Source: an uncultured Flavobacteriales bacterium | Lineage (GTDB): Bacteria; Bacteroidota; Bacteroidia; Flavobacteriales_D; Sanyastnellaceae | Reading direction: 5' to 3' | Length of the DNA: 64,000 nt | Assembly: GCA_938074325.1 (NCBI GenBank) | Contig: CALJFZ010000017.1 | Location: forward strand, 62,001-126,000 | In this document: piece by piece, positions 1 through 10,400 of the stretch | Layout of the letters: each line of letters starts with the position of its first letter | Numbering within the stretch: the first letter of the stretch is position 1 | The notes under the pieces: generated by a model | What the model was told of the DNA's origin: nothing | The model's input: the letters and a program-made list of their open reading frames with translations, nothing else | Database searches by the model: none | Position numbers and translations under genes: made by a program

Positions 1-459
1 ATCATCCATGCAGCTGCTGATGAATTGGGCATTGAGAATTGCTTTACCATTCTGGAGGGTGCGGACCACGTGGCTCACGTCGCTGATGCCGATGCGTATT
101 ACGAGACGTTGGGAACCATTTCTGGAGCGCTGTCAAGCATGCTGTGTGAATCGTACGATCCGATGTGCGGCTCTTACGACTACACGGCCGTGGGGGTGGC
201 CGAATGGCTGCAAGCAAGCGATGGACAATGGCGCACCTTCCCGACAGCGGTATCCGCAGGTCAGTCCCTGCAAGTTCAGTGGTTGACGACCCCGAATGCG
301 GTTTGGAATTTTGAGGTGTACGACGCTAGCGGTCGCATGGTTAAGACCGGATCAGGCGAGGGCGAATGGTACGCAATCTCTACCCGTGATTTGGCATCTG
401 GCTTGCACATCTTGCGCATCCCCGGCACCGAGAAGACGTCCCGCTTCTGGATCGATTGA
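1..459 (+). CDS. C-terminal part of a T9SS-sorted secreted protein, possibly an alpha/beta-hydrolase (esterase)
   Basis: The reading frame is open from the first base of the window (IIHAADELGIENC...), so the gene starts upstream; the ORF-track start at 25 is only an internal TTG. The last ~70 residues look like a T9SS type A sorting domain: a short beta-rich segment with 'FEVYDASGRMVKTG', then 'LASGLHILRIPG' and a basic end, which would route the protein through the type IX system to the cell surface. The segment before it ('TILEGADHVAHV') resembles the region around the catalytic His of secreted esterases/BD-FAE-like hydrolases; this is weak. It converges with the next gene with zero bases between the two stop codons (457-459 and 460-462). 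Confidence 0.6.
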   Translation: MIHAAADELGIENCFTILEGADHVAHVADADAYYETLGTISGALSSMLCESYDPMCGSYDYTAVGVAEWLQASDGQWRTFPTAVSAGQSLQVQWLTTPNAVWNFEVYDASGRMVKTGSGEGEWYAISTRDLASGLHILRIPGTEKTSRFWID

Positions 460-3003
460 TCAGCGGAGCTTGATCGCCTGTTGTGTGCGGCTGCCGAAGG
501 TTCCTTCCGTCCGGATCACGTAGCTTCCTGCTGACCATTCCGACGTGTTGATGGTTTGGCTGATCGGTAGCAATCCCATATGCTCGAACACCTGGCGTCC
601 AGCCATGTCAAAGATGACCACGCTATGGGTGCCTTCAGGCCATGCCACGGAAAGGCTTGCGTTAAACGGGTTGGGAAAGACATTCAGTTCAATTGCCCCT
701 GTTTCCGTCACTGCATTCGGTTCAATCACCTCCTCCTCGGGCAAGATGGAATCCAGGGGAAAACTCATCATGCTTCGGGCAAATGTGCCTGCAATCAGTC
801 GATCGGTAATGGTGTCGGCATCGATGTCATAGACAGGGATGGTCGGCAGGTTCCCGACCGGTTCCCAGTTTGCCCCTCGGTTCAACGTCGCAAAGACTCC
901 TGCATCGGTGGCAACGGTCCAGATGCTGTCGTTGAGTGGCATGATTTGATTCACCGGGTGCTCCGGTAAATCCCCTTGGATGGATTGCCAATCGCCACCA
1001 ATTGCCGCACGGAAGACGAAGGGCGTGTACACCGCATTGCGGTATCCGCTGACGGTACAAAACATGGAGTCGGGATGGTATGGGTCGAATTCAATGTCGG
1101 TGATGAATTGACCAGGTAGCCCAGTCTCCATTGGGTTCCAGGTGGCTCCGTGGTCCTGCGTAATCCATACCCGCCCATCGGTCGTACCCGCGGCTACAAT
1201 GTCTTCACTGAAATGCGATCCTGCCAATGCGCTGACGCAGCGATAGGACAGCCCGGGGTTTTCCGCGTAGGTCAAATCCTCACTTACGGGTTGCCACACA
1301 CTGACCGGGGCATTTTGCATGCGGTAAACACGTTGAGAACCGGTCCACATTTCGTCGGGGTTGGACGGATGATAAATCAACGGTGCATCCCACCACACCC
1401 GATCATCCTCATCAATGCCCGTGGTGAAGTCGTTCCACAAAGGCTCCTCATCTGCTCCCGTTAGGCTGAATCGCCAGTTGCCCCATTGGTAGCCTGCATA
1501 GCGCAAAGCGGGATCAGTGGGGTGAAAAATGGCGGTAAATCCGTCCCCGCCTAGATCGCGGGTCCAGCCGTTCAGGTCTTCGTAGTTGCCTGTGGTGGTG
1601 CCGTTGTCTTGTGCGCCGCCGGTATATGCGCCGGGGTTGTGTGGATTCCATGTAGCGCGGTAAAATTGGGTAACGGGGATGTCCTCGATGTCTTCCCACG
1701 TTTGGCCGTGGTCTTCGGTCTTGTACAATCCTCCGTCCGTGGCCAAAATGCACGTTTGTGACCCCATCCATTGCAGATCGTGTTTATCCGCATGCACCTC
1801 GTACGTCCACCACTCTGGACCCATCAGATTCCACGTGTTACCGCCATTGAGGGAGTTCCAAAGGTTGACACCTAAAATCGTGATGTCGTCGGGATCAAAA
1901 GGATTGATGCGCACCTTGGAGAAATACCAGCCGAAGCCTCCGAGGGCGTTTTCGGGCATGTTTTCTTCAGGGATGACGGCTCCCCAGTTTTCCCCTCCAT
2001 CGGTGGATCGGTAGAGGTTGTCCAATTGGCTGTCTTGTCCGACTACCAGTGCGTAAAGCCCTTGAGAGGAGAGCGCCAAGCCGATCCGTCCACGGCTTCC
2101 TTCTCCCCAAGGGTTGGGCAGTGCTTGCCAATTGAGGCCGGCGTCGTTTGATTTCCAGATTCGGCAGTGCGGGCCCCACACGTCGCTACCCGTTGAATTG
2201 CGCGTTCGCTGCCACGCTGCCGCGTACACCGCTTCGGTATCGGGGTCGTAGAGCAAATCCGTTACGCCTGCAGAGTCATCCGGAAGAAGTACTTGTGACC
2301 AACTGATACCGGCATCTTCACTGCGGAATAATCCCCGGTAATCGTTGGGCTGGGCGGGATTGCCCATCGCCCCAGCGAACAGGACAGGGGCACCGTCCTC
2401 GCCCCCGGGCACAAACAACAACTTGCTGATGATGCCCATGGAGTCGAGCCCCATGTTTTCCCAATTTTCGCCGCCGTCTAAGCTGCGGTAAACTCCATTT
2501 CCAATGCGCGGAAAGCTGCTGATTTGCGGGTCACCAGTCGCCAGGAAGATGCGGTCGGGATTGCCGGGGTAGAAAGCGAGGTCCCCCATCGAAAGGGCCG
2601 GGAAGTCTTCGGTCAACGGCATCCAGTCCCCATTGACGCCCTTCCACAAGCCGCCCGCACTGCTTCCAGCATACAAAGTCGAGGGGTCTTCAGGGTGTTG
2701 GCGAATGAAATTGAACCGTCCGCCGATGTTGGTCGGACCTTCCAGACGCCAATCGCCCTCGATGATCCGTGAAGAGGCTGTGCTGTTGAAATTGTTCTTC
2801 CACCGTTCCACATCATCGAGTACGTGGTCGGTGTGCCAGGCATCCCAATTGGGCTCAGGGTAGGACCATTTCCACGCTTCTGCCTCGAAAGGCTTGAGTT
2901 TTTTGAATGGGTCTGCGGCCGACTCGATGTGTTGATTGCTCCAAGCGAGGTAGGCAAATGCCCCTGCCACGCAGAGGCAAATAGGAACGAAGTATTTCAT
3001 CAT
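460..3003 (-). CDS. Secreted BNR/sortilin-like repeat protein with T9SS type A C-terminal sorting domain
   Basis: An 847-aa exported protein beginning with a short hydrophobic N-terminus (MMKYFVPICLCVAGAFAYL). Much of the chain consists of repeated 'S.DGG.NW' / 'S.DAG.SW' Asp-box turns (SLDGGENWENMG, SNDAGLNWQALP, STDGGENWGAV, TQDHGATWNPM), the signature of BNR/VPS10-type beta-propellers as in xyloglucanases, sialidases and sortilins. The last ~85 residues ('VFPNPFNASLSVAWP', 'VIFDMAGRQVF', 'SAGSYVIRTEG') form a T9SS type A sorting domain. No glycosidase active-site motif could be assigned, so it may be a structural or binding propeller. The start overlaps the stop of the upstream gene by 4 nt (ATGA), so it is the last gene of a coupled operon. 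Confidence 0.82.
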   Translation of the reverse strand: MMKYFVPICLCVAGAFAYLAWSNQHIESAADPFKKLKPFEAEAWKWSYPEPNWDAWHTDHVLDDVERWKNNFNSTASSRIIEGDWRLEGPTNIGGRFNFIRQHPEDPSTLYAGSSAGGLWKGVNGDWMPLTEDFPALSMGDLAFYPGNPDRIFLATGDPQISSFPRIGNGVYRSLDGGENWENMGLDSMGIISKLLFVPGGEDGAPVLFAGAMGNPAQPNDYRGLFRSEDAGISWSQVLLPDDSAGVTDLLYDPDTEAVYAAAWQRTRNSTGSDVWGPHCRIWKSNDAGLNWQALPNPWGEGSRGRIGLALSSQGLYALVVGQDSQLDNLYRSTDGGENWGAVIPEENMPENALGGFGWYFSKVRINPFDPDDITILGVNLWNSLNGGNTWNLMGPEWWTYEVHADKHDLQWMGSQTCILATDGGLYKTEDHGQTWEDIEDIPVTQFYRATWNPHNPGAYTGGAQDNGTTTGNYEDLNGWTRDLGGDGFTAIFHPTDPALRYAGYQWGNWRFSLTGADEEPLWNDFTTGIDEDDRVWWDAPLIYHPSNPDEMWTGSQRVYRMQNAPVSVWQPVSEDLTYAENPGLSYRCVSALAGSHFSEDIVAAGTTDGRVWITQDHGATWNPMETGLPGQFITDIEFDPYHPDSMFCTVSGYRNAVYTPFVFRAAIGGDWQSIQGDLPEHPVNQIMPLNDSIWTVATDAGVFATLNRGANWEPVGNLPTIPVYDIDADTITDRLIAGTFARSMMSFPLDSILPEEEVIEPNAVTETGAIELNVFPNPFNASLSVAWPEGTHSVVIFDMAGRQVFEHMGLLPISQTINTSEWSAGSYVIRTEGTFGSRTQQAIKLR

Positions 3004-6000
3004 CGAATCAACAGAATGTGGCCTTGTAAAGTTTTGATGTGGTAGGCATCGTCGCGCAGGACCGCTTCGTAGTGGTAAATGCCATCGGGTGCGAAATAGT
3101 CACCTCCTTGCACTTCGCCGACCCAGTATTCCTCTGGGTCTTCGGAAGAAAAGACCAAAGCGCCCCAGCGGTCGTAGATTTTGATTTCGTATCGCGTCAC
3201 CGCTCCGCTGGTGAACATTCTCCAGGCATCGTTGTGGCCGTCATTGTCTGGGGTGAACGCATTGGGGCCAAAGGCATTCAGCCCTTCGTTGAGGTCGACC
3301 AGTAAGCAGGTAAGGGAAGCACATCCAACAGGGTCCACCGCTTCAAGGCAAACCTGGAAGGATTCGGTCCCGATCTCGGGAATGGAGATGCTTTGCGCTG
3401 CTCCCTGCGCAGCAATGGCATCTCCGACGGTCCAATTGTAGGTGTTTGCTGCCACAGAATCAGATGCGTAAAGCTCGAGGATGGGGTGGAAGATGGCAGG
3501 TTGAGCCGGCGCCATCCCGAAAGCAGAACTCGGGGGCTCAGACAAGCACAACAACGTCGCGGCTGTAAACAAATTGGTGCAACCGGCATTGTCCAGTACC
3601 GTGTGTGTCATCTCATAGCAGCCAGGGGTTTCGATGACAAAGATGTTGTCTTCGCACCCCATGGAGGCCCCAACGCCATTTTGGTCATAGGTCCACTGGC
3701 AGTCCACAATGCTGGGGTTTTCAGGCGCCTCGCAGGCAATTACTGCAGGTGCACATCCCGCAATGGGGGTGAAGTCAAATTCAGCAACAGGGAGTGCCAA
3801 GACTTCGACGGCTAGGTCGGTTGTAGTCCCACACGAGCCGGGAATGGTATACGTGACTGTGTGAATGCCTATACCTGCTGTGCCGGGAGAGAACTCTCCT
3901 GACTCCGAGAGGCAATTCCCGCAACTCGCGGTCCATAGCCCCCCGGCCTCGTCCGCCGTTGCCGAGGCGTCGTCGTGATTTTCACAAAACTCTGGGGTTA
4001 GAGCAAATGCACTGCTTGTGTTGGCGGTGACATTGAAATTGGCAGTACCCGAGGAAGGACAAACACCGTCGATGGAATAGGTCAATGTCCACGTACCCAC
4101 GCCGGAAGATTGAGTGTCGAAAACACCTGCGGACGTGCAGCAGTCGCTACAATTAGCAGACCATACGCCACTCGGCGTGTCCGCCGTCAACACGACTTCC
4201 CCTGTGCCTTCACAAAATTCGACATCATCAATGGAGGCGTTGGGCACGGCCCCGATTTCAATGTCCACGGTTGCTGTTTGGGCGCAAGGACTTTCGGACG
4301 TGTAAACCACGTTCACAACGCCCGGAGAGGCATCGGTGGGATCGATTTGTCCATTTCCGCTGAGACAAGTTGCACAACTGGCGCTCCAAATCCCGGCATA
4401 GATGTCATCAGTACTGATGGTCACGGATGCAGCATCGTTGCACAAGAAATCGGGGACTGTCAATGCAATGGGAGTGGGGGCTACGACGGTCACCTCGACT
4501 TGTGCAGGAACCATAGGGCATCCATTGCTTGTACCGTCAAGGATGTATGTTCCGGCATCCGCGGCTGTCGTTGCCGAAATGAAAAACTCATCGCTTGAAT
4601 CCGTCGTGCCATCTGGCAGGGACCATTCCCACACAACAGCATCTGGCACAGACGCCGGCGTCAATGTCAAGGAGCTTCCTTCACAGACCTCAATAGGGTC
4701 CTCATCCAAAGGGGCCGATACGGTTTCGAACACCACCAAGTCGATGACCGCGGGCTGCGAAACGCAGGAGGCTGACTCCACGGTGAGGGTGTATTCTCCA
4801 GCATCTGCTGGGCCCGCGTTGCTGAAAGTGGCGCTGCTGTCGCTGCTGACCAAATTCCCCAGCGCATCTTCCCAAGTCCAGCTGTCAGCTTCTGTGAGCG
4901 CAGTAAAACTCCAATCGTCCCCTTCGCACAGCGGAGGTATGGCTTCAAAATCTGGAACGGGCGGCTGAGGGACCACGAAGAGCTCAAGGGTGTCGGGGGA
5001 GATTTCGCAATCGCCGGCTGTCCCAGACACGATGTACAAGCCCGCATCTGCTTCTGTAAGCGGACCAATTTCAATGGCTTCGCCTGTGTCAGTAAAACCA
5101 TTGGGACCGATCCAATTGTAAGTGGCTTCGTTGATGGGCGAGGCAAACAATTCGGCCACTTCTCCGGCACACAATTGATTGTCGGACGTGTAGGTGGAGT
5201 GCTGGTAATTCGCAAAGTCGCTGAAGTACCCGTAGCGCGTGCCGGAAGAAGCTCCGCCGTTGATGATGCCCAAGTGAAATTTGGCCGAACTGTTGACCAA
5301 GCGGGAGGCCCCGCCGGTCGGGATGAAGCCGGTCCCGGTGATGTTCGCATACATCCAATCGCCGCCCGTGCCGGGAACAGCCGTAAAGTTCACGGCCCCC
5401 ACATTTGCGGCATTTCCATTGAACGTAAAATCCCCTTCCGAACCAGCCGGTACGATGATTTTCATCCCTATGAAGTCGTTGCTGGAACGCACAAAGGCCA
5501 CCTCATCGGATCCGGTGCACGTGATGGGCGGGAGGATAGCGCCACCCACCTCACATCCAAAGCCGGTAAGGTGCAGTGCGAGCACCGGTGCGCTTGTCTC
5601 ATAAAAGGCAGCTGGATTCGCTAGCGTGTGGGAGTAGGTTTCCCCCGCATCGATGGTCCAAACGTAGGTTCCGTTGATGGAAATGCTCGTGTTGTCCTCC
5701 GTACCGACAATGAATACCTTGTCCGCACCGTTGAGGTTGCCTTTCACGGCAATGTATGTGTCACCTGCAACCGCGACGGGAATGATTTGATCTCCCAATA
5801 GATCCAAGCAATTGCCAGGTGGGTAGGGAGTGCCTTGAATGCTGTCATCGCTAACGGTGATGGCGATGGGTGCAGTGCTCGTTACATAGGTGCCAGATGG
5901 ATGCTGATTGGCGGCGGCATTGGCCGCGCGCAATGCATAGGTCTCGCCTTCATCCAATGTTATGGTGAACGGTGTACCGGCAGGATATCCCCCGAGGTTG

Positions 6001-6533
6001 GTTGTCGGAACGATGGTGATTTCTGTGTTGTCCTCGGTGGCGACGATGTCAAAACCTGCTTTGGATTGGGTATAGCCGTTGGCGAGGTAATTCTGAAATG
6101 GCACATAGAATTCATCGCCCAAAGCAGAGGAGCCCTTGAGCGCAAAAATGTCGGGATTCAAATTGTGGTTGACCTCGTAGTACGCCGTCACCGGGTTGTC
6201 AGAAGTGATGTGGATCCCTTGCAGTAAAACGGTATTGAAGGGCTTGTTTTCAATGTCATCCAACCAAGGGGTCAGGTCCAAGGTTTGAGTGCCGTTGGCT
6301 GGAATGTTCAGGGTTTGGGTCGGGAAGGCGGGGTTCGCGGGTTGCTCCACTGTGACTGTCGCCGCATTGGCCAAGGTCGAGAATCGCAAGAGGATGGGTT
6401 GGTCTCCGTGGTTGGCCCACACTTCCGGGGCGGCGAACCAGAATTCAGTATCCAGCTGGCAAAATGCAGTGGGAAGGGATAATGTCAGCCACGCACTCAG
6501 TGCGACAAGCGTTTGTACGATACGTCGGGTCAT
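3000..6533 (-). CDS. Large Ig-like/PKD-like surface protein with IgGFc-binding-like N-terminus and T9SS type B (CHU_C) C-terminus
   Basis: About 1177 aa. I prefer the ATG at 6533 (MTRRIVQTLVALSAW) to the TTG two codons upstream chosen in the track; it gives a normal signal peptide ending near 'TAFCQ'. Residues ~25-430 match the start of the paralogue at 7418-10819 ('DTEFWFAAPEVWANHGD', 'GFDIVATEDNTEITI', 'LTGFGCEVGGA') and resemble the IgGFc-binding N-terminal domain family. Several Cys-containing Ig-like or SprB-like domains follow ('CEGSSLTL', 'CSDCCTSAGVFDT'). The C-terminus ('NAFTPDNDGHNDAWRMF', 'YEIKIYDRWGALVFSS', 'GIYHYEAVL') is a CHU_C/type B sorting domain, typical of gliding adhesins. 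It lies 21 nt after the carotene dioxygenase and overlaps the next gene by 4 nt. Confidence 0.82.
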   Translation of the reverse strand: MTRRIVQTLVALSAWLTLSLPTAFCQLDTEFWFAAPEVWANHGDQPILLRFSTLANAATVTVEQPANPAFPTQTLNIPANGTQTLDLTPWLDDIENKPFNTVLLQGIHITSDNPVTAYYEVNHNLNPDIFALKGSSALGDEFYVPFQNYLANGYTQSKAGFDIVATEDNTEITIVPTTNLGGYPAGTPFTITLDEGETYALRAANAAANQHPSGTYVTSTAPIAITVSDDSIQGTPYPPGNCLDLLGDQIIPVAVAGDTYIAVKGNLNGADKVFIVGTEDNTSISINGTYVWTIDAGETYSHTLANPAAFYETSAPVLALHLTGFGCEVGGAILPPITCTGSDEVAFVRSSNDFIGMKIIVPAGSEGDFTFNGNAANVGAVNFTAVPGTGGDWMYANITGTGFIPTGGASRLVNSSAKFHLGIINGGASSGTRYGYFSDFANYQHSTYTSDNQLCAGEVAELFASPINEATYNWIGPNGFTDTGEAIEIGPLTEADAGLYIVSGTAGDCEISPDTLELFVVPQPPVPDFEAIPPLCEGDDWSFTALTEADSWTWEDALGNLVSSDSSATFSNAGPADAGEYTLTVESASCVSQPAVIDLVVFETVSAPLDEDPIEVCEGSSLTLTPASVPDAVVWEWSLPDGTTDSSDEFFISATTAADAGTYILDGTSNGCPMVPAQVEVTVVAPTPIALTVPDFLCNDAASVTISTDDIYAGIWSASCATCLSGNGQIDPTDASPGVVNVVYTSESPCAQTATVDIEIGAVPNASIDDVEFCEGTGEVVLTADTPSGVWSANCSDCCTSAGVFDTQSSGVGTWTLTYSIDGVCPSSGTANFNVTANTSSAFALTPEFCENHDDASATADEAGGLWTASCGNCLSESGEFSPGTAGIGIHTVTYTIPGSCGTTTDLAVEVLALPVAEFDFTPIAGCAPAVIACEAPENPSIVDCQWTYDQNGVGASMGCEDNIFVIETPGCYEMTHTVLDNAGCTNLFTAATLLCLSEPPSSAFGMAPAQPAIFHPILELYASDSVAANTYNWTVGDAIAAQGAAQSISIPEIGTESFQVCLEAVDPVGCASLTCLLVDLNEGLNAFGPNAFTPDNDGHNDAWRMFTSGAVTRYEIKIYDRWGALVFSSEDPEEYWVGEVQGGDYFAPDGIYHYEAVLRDDAYHIKTLQGHILLIR

Positions 6534-6554
6534 GTGCAATTCGAAATCGATGCC

Positions 6555-7421
6555 TCAGCGCTTGGTTGTAGCCATTAAAAACCAATGCGATTCGAAGATA
6601 TGGGGAATACTGATGCTACCCAATAACATGAAAAAGGCTCCGTACGTTGCATTGGAAAAAAACATTTCTGGACGCCCCAATCCGACAATTCCCACACCCA
6701 TGAGCACGACCGCTCCAAGGGTGAAAGGCGCCGCCTTCCACCACAGCGCCTTCGATGACCACCCCAGCCGTGTTTGAAGGTGGTGCCAGCCAGAAGCGCT
6801 GTGTTGACCGATGAAGTACAGACCGAAGCTCAACAGCACCGGAATCCATGGCGTCACCGCGATCAAGAGGATGGTCAAAAGCCAATCCCAGTTGCGCAGT
6901 CGAAGGGCTGCAATGGTGCAGGCAATCAGGCCAGCCGTGGATGCAAGTTGAAAGGTGGTTTCCAAATCTGAAACGTTCAGCTGTGCCGATTCTGTTACCC
7001 CCATTTGTTCGATAATGGGCAAGACCTCGTCCAAATGCCAAACCAAGATGGTGCCCAGCGCGATTGCTCCCCAGGTAAAATGACCTCGGGTGATGCCCCA
7101 CAGGGTGAAGTCCGCTTGGCCGAAATGCCATGCACTCAAGCCCAGGAATAATAACAGTCCAGCATGGGGAAACGTATGCCAACCGAGGAGGATCACACCG
7201 ATGCACGCGAGGTAGCCCACGATGTACGATGCATTTCGACCCGGAGAACGCGCTTCGTGGGTCCACACATCCAAGGCGCCGTGTGGAATGCCAATTGCCG
7301 CCAAACCCAACACGAGCAGCCCGCCCAAAGCCTCGTCAGCCCCGGCCGGTCCGAGTGCATTCCAACAGATGTATAGCACAGCCGTTAGGAGCAGCACTAC
7401 CGGTCGCAGATACGCGTTCAT
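6555..7421 (-). CDS. blh: Brp/Blh-family beta-carotene 15,15'-dioxygenase (retinal synthesis), integral membrane
   Basis: A 288-aa polytopic membrane protein with the His-containing motifs of the Brp/Blh family in the right order: 'GIPHGALDVW' (about residues 44-53), 'SAWHFGQADF' (~96-105), 'YFIGQHSASGWHH' in the middle of the second half and 'ISIPHIFESHW' near the end. These His residues are thought to bind the catalytic iron. The family cleaves beta-carotene into two retinals, the chromophore of microbial rhodopsins. The ATG overlaps the stop of the upstream CHU_C gene (ATGA, 7418-7421), implying translational coupling, and the gene ends 21 nt before the second CHU_C gene. No rhodopsin or carotenoid genes are in the window, so the host presumably carries them elsewhere. 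The family assignment is strong; substrate identity is inferred. Confidence 0.88.
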   Translation of the reverse strand: MNAYLRPVVLLLTAVLYICWNALGPAGADEALGGLLVLGLAAIGIPHGALDVWTHEARSPGRNASYIVGYLACIGVILLGWHTFPHAGLLLFLGLSAWHFGQADFTLWGITRGHFTWGAIALGTILVWHLDEVLPIIEQMGVTESAQLNVSDLETTFQLASTAGLIACTIAALRLRNWDWLLTILLIAVTPWIPVLLSFGLYFIGQHSASGWHHLQTRLGWSSKALWWKAAPFTLGAVVLMGVGIVGLGRPEMFFSNATYGAFFMLLGSISIPHIFESHWFLMATTKR

Positions 7422-10400
7422 CGAACCAAAGTTAGGCTGCCCACCAATTGAATCGGGCCGGGCTCTGTGTAGGTGGCGGTGCCATGTTCATCCGTCACGG
7501 TCAGGTCTCCACTCACCCGATTGATCAGTACCTCGTAGTAATAGGTGCCTTCTGAGGCTTCCTCCAGATTGGGCTCCCAACCAGCGGCATTTCCAAAATC
7601 GCTGGATGTGTAAACCGTTTGGCCCCAGCGGTTGTAGATGCGGCACGTACTGGATGGGAAATAGGTCAGATCTGGCAAGGCAAAACGCTCGTTTTGAGCG
7701 TCTTGATTCGGCGAGATGATGTTGGGGACAATCAACTCGCACAGTACGGTTTCCACTTCGAAACTTCCAGTGGCCGTGAGGTTGCAAGGTGCTCCGGTGT
7801 TGAGGTAAGCGGTGTACAATCCGTCTTCCATGGCCACCATGGCAGGTCCACTGCCGAAGTCAATGGTGTTTTCTTCCTCGTCGGTAAATGTCCAATTCAC
7901 ATTGTACAGGGGGTCCCACTCTGGTAAGTCCAAAGCAGGCGTGTGGTCCGGGCAGTGGTCGATTTGGATGGTCGAAAAGTCCTGTGCCTGTACTTCCGGT
8001 AGTGGAACAACGGTCAAGGTGCCTGAAGCAATAGGCGAAGGACAATTGGATTCGAGCACATAGGCCTCGTACATGCCGTTCGCTCCGAGCGGTACGTCGA
8101 TGAATGACCAGGTTGTCCCTTCGTGATTGCCCCAGAATGGGTGGAACCAGAGAATGGTGCCGTTTCCAGCGGTCGTGCCGGATAGACTCCAATCCGAGCC
8201 TTCGCAGATTTCGTCAAAACCAGTCAGCACCGGAGGGGCTGGAGTGGGGTAGACCTCGAGGTACACAGAGTCTGGATTCATCGGGCACGTCCCGACAGCG
8301 CCGTTTACGGTGTACCATCCGCTTTCGTCGGGCTGGGCATTGAACAGCGAAACGCTTTGGTCAGTCGCACTCATGTTCTCCGGTCCCGTCCAGTTCCAAT
8401 TCGTTCCGTCCGGACCTGCGCCGAAGATTTCCCATGCGTCTCCTTGACATATTTGATCGCTGTCGATGGGATCACCATTGGCATCGATCACCTCTAAATC
8501 TTGAGGCGGGACCAAGTCAAATACAAATGCGACCGGATCTGCAGCACAGCCATTGAATGCCACCGATACAGTGTACGCTTGAGCATCCTCCCAATTGGCA
8601 CTGTCAATCTGCCAAGGATTGCCGAACCCCAGCGTATCACCGGAGGCGTTCATCCAGATAATGTCTGCTCCGCCGTCCGATGTGAAATCCGCGGTAAAGG
8701 TTGCTTCATTGCCCAAGCAGACAGCGGGTGCATTCACCCCGTTCACAATCGGGTTAGGGACGACCTCCATCCACACAGAGTCCGGCACCAAGGGGCAATC
8801 AGATGCTTGGCCGGAAACGGTATACCAGCCTGAATCGTCCGGTTGCGCATTGGTAACTTGCATACCCGATTGGTTGCTTGCCTGCGTGCCGTCGGGACCT
8901 GACCAAGCATAAGATGCCCCGGCGATGGCCCCTGCTTCGAGCGTGAATGCTTCGCCTTGGCACAGACTCTCGTTCGTTGCTGAGATGCTCAGTGCCTGTT
9001 CCGGCGTGACCGCAACGTCCCACAAGGCGGGTTGCGACAAGCAACCGTGGTCGTTGATGACCAATGTGTAGGTGCCTTCGTGTTCCATAGTGGCAGAGGA
9101 CTCCAGGATGGATTCTTGGCTGGGATAGAAGCCGTCTGGGCCGGACCATTGGTACTGAACCGTTTCTAGGGTGTCTGTCCACAACATCAATGGTGCCCCC
9201 TCGCATACCACGGAGTCTCCTGAGATGGTCGGTGTTTCTGGGAAGGGATACACCAACAAATTCAGGGTGTCGTTTTCAATGGGGCAAGAACCAACAAAGC
9301 CACTGACGATGTACTCGCCGGCATCTGCCATATTGACCTGGCCGAACGGATAGGGATTGCCCTGGGCGGTGAAACCGTTGGGCCCGGTCCAATCGTACGT
9401 CGCACCGAGCAGCAAATTGGACTCCAAATTGAGCTCGTCTCCATCGCACAGCGTATTATCATCGACTTGGACCACGTAAGCCTGCGCAGCGTAGTTGCTG
9501 AAATACCCGTAGCGCGTGCCGGAGGAGGCGCCTCCGTTGATGATGCCCAAATGGAACACCGACGTGGAGTTGTAGAGCCGCGAAGCCGCGAGTTGGGGAA
9601 CGAAACCTGAGCCTGTGATGTTCGCGTATTTCCATGCGCCATCCGTGCCGGGGACGTCGCTGAATTGGCTGGCGACGATCTGGTCGGGGTCTCCATTGAA
9701 TTCAAAATCATCTTCGCCTCCATCGGGCACGAGGATTTTGAGGCCCATGAATTCGTTGGTAGAACGGATGAAAGCCACTTCTTGTGATCCCGTGCAGACG
9801 ATGGGAGGGAGCAGCGCTCCGCCCACCTCGCAACCAAACCCGGTGAGGTGTAGAGCGTAAACCGGTGCGCTTGCTTCATAATAGGCGGCGGTTGCGTAGA
9901 GGGTATGGGAGTATATGGAAGTTAGGTTTGTCAAGGTGGTCACCACATTTCCATTGACTGAAATGGTGGTGTTCGGCTCGGTCGGAATGAAGAAGACCTT
10001 GTCGGGGCCGTTCAGGTTGCCCTTGATGGCAATGTATTCTGTGCCCACGATGTCTGCTGGGACGATTTGGTCTCCAAACAAATCGGCACATCCGCCGTAG
10101 GGAGTGCCATTCAATGAATCATCGCTGATGGTGATGGCAATGGGTTTGTCGGAATTGACAACCGTGCCGAAGGGGTGCTGGCTCGCCGCCGTGGAAGTTG
10201 CCCGCCCGCTCCAGGTCTCACCGGCATCCAACGTAATGGTGAAGGTAACGTTCTGTGCGTGGCCCACGATGGGTTTCCGCGGGGTGATTTCAATGGTTGT
10301 GTTGTCCTCGGTTGCAACAATATCAAAGCCCGACGGACTCTGTGTGTACCCGTTGTTGAGGTAATTCTGCAGGGGGATGAAGAAGTTGGTTCCCAGGGCG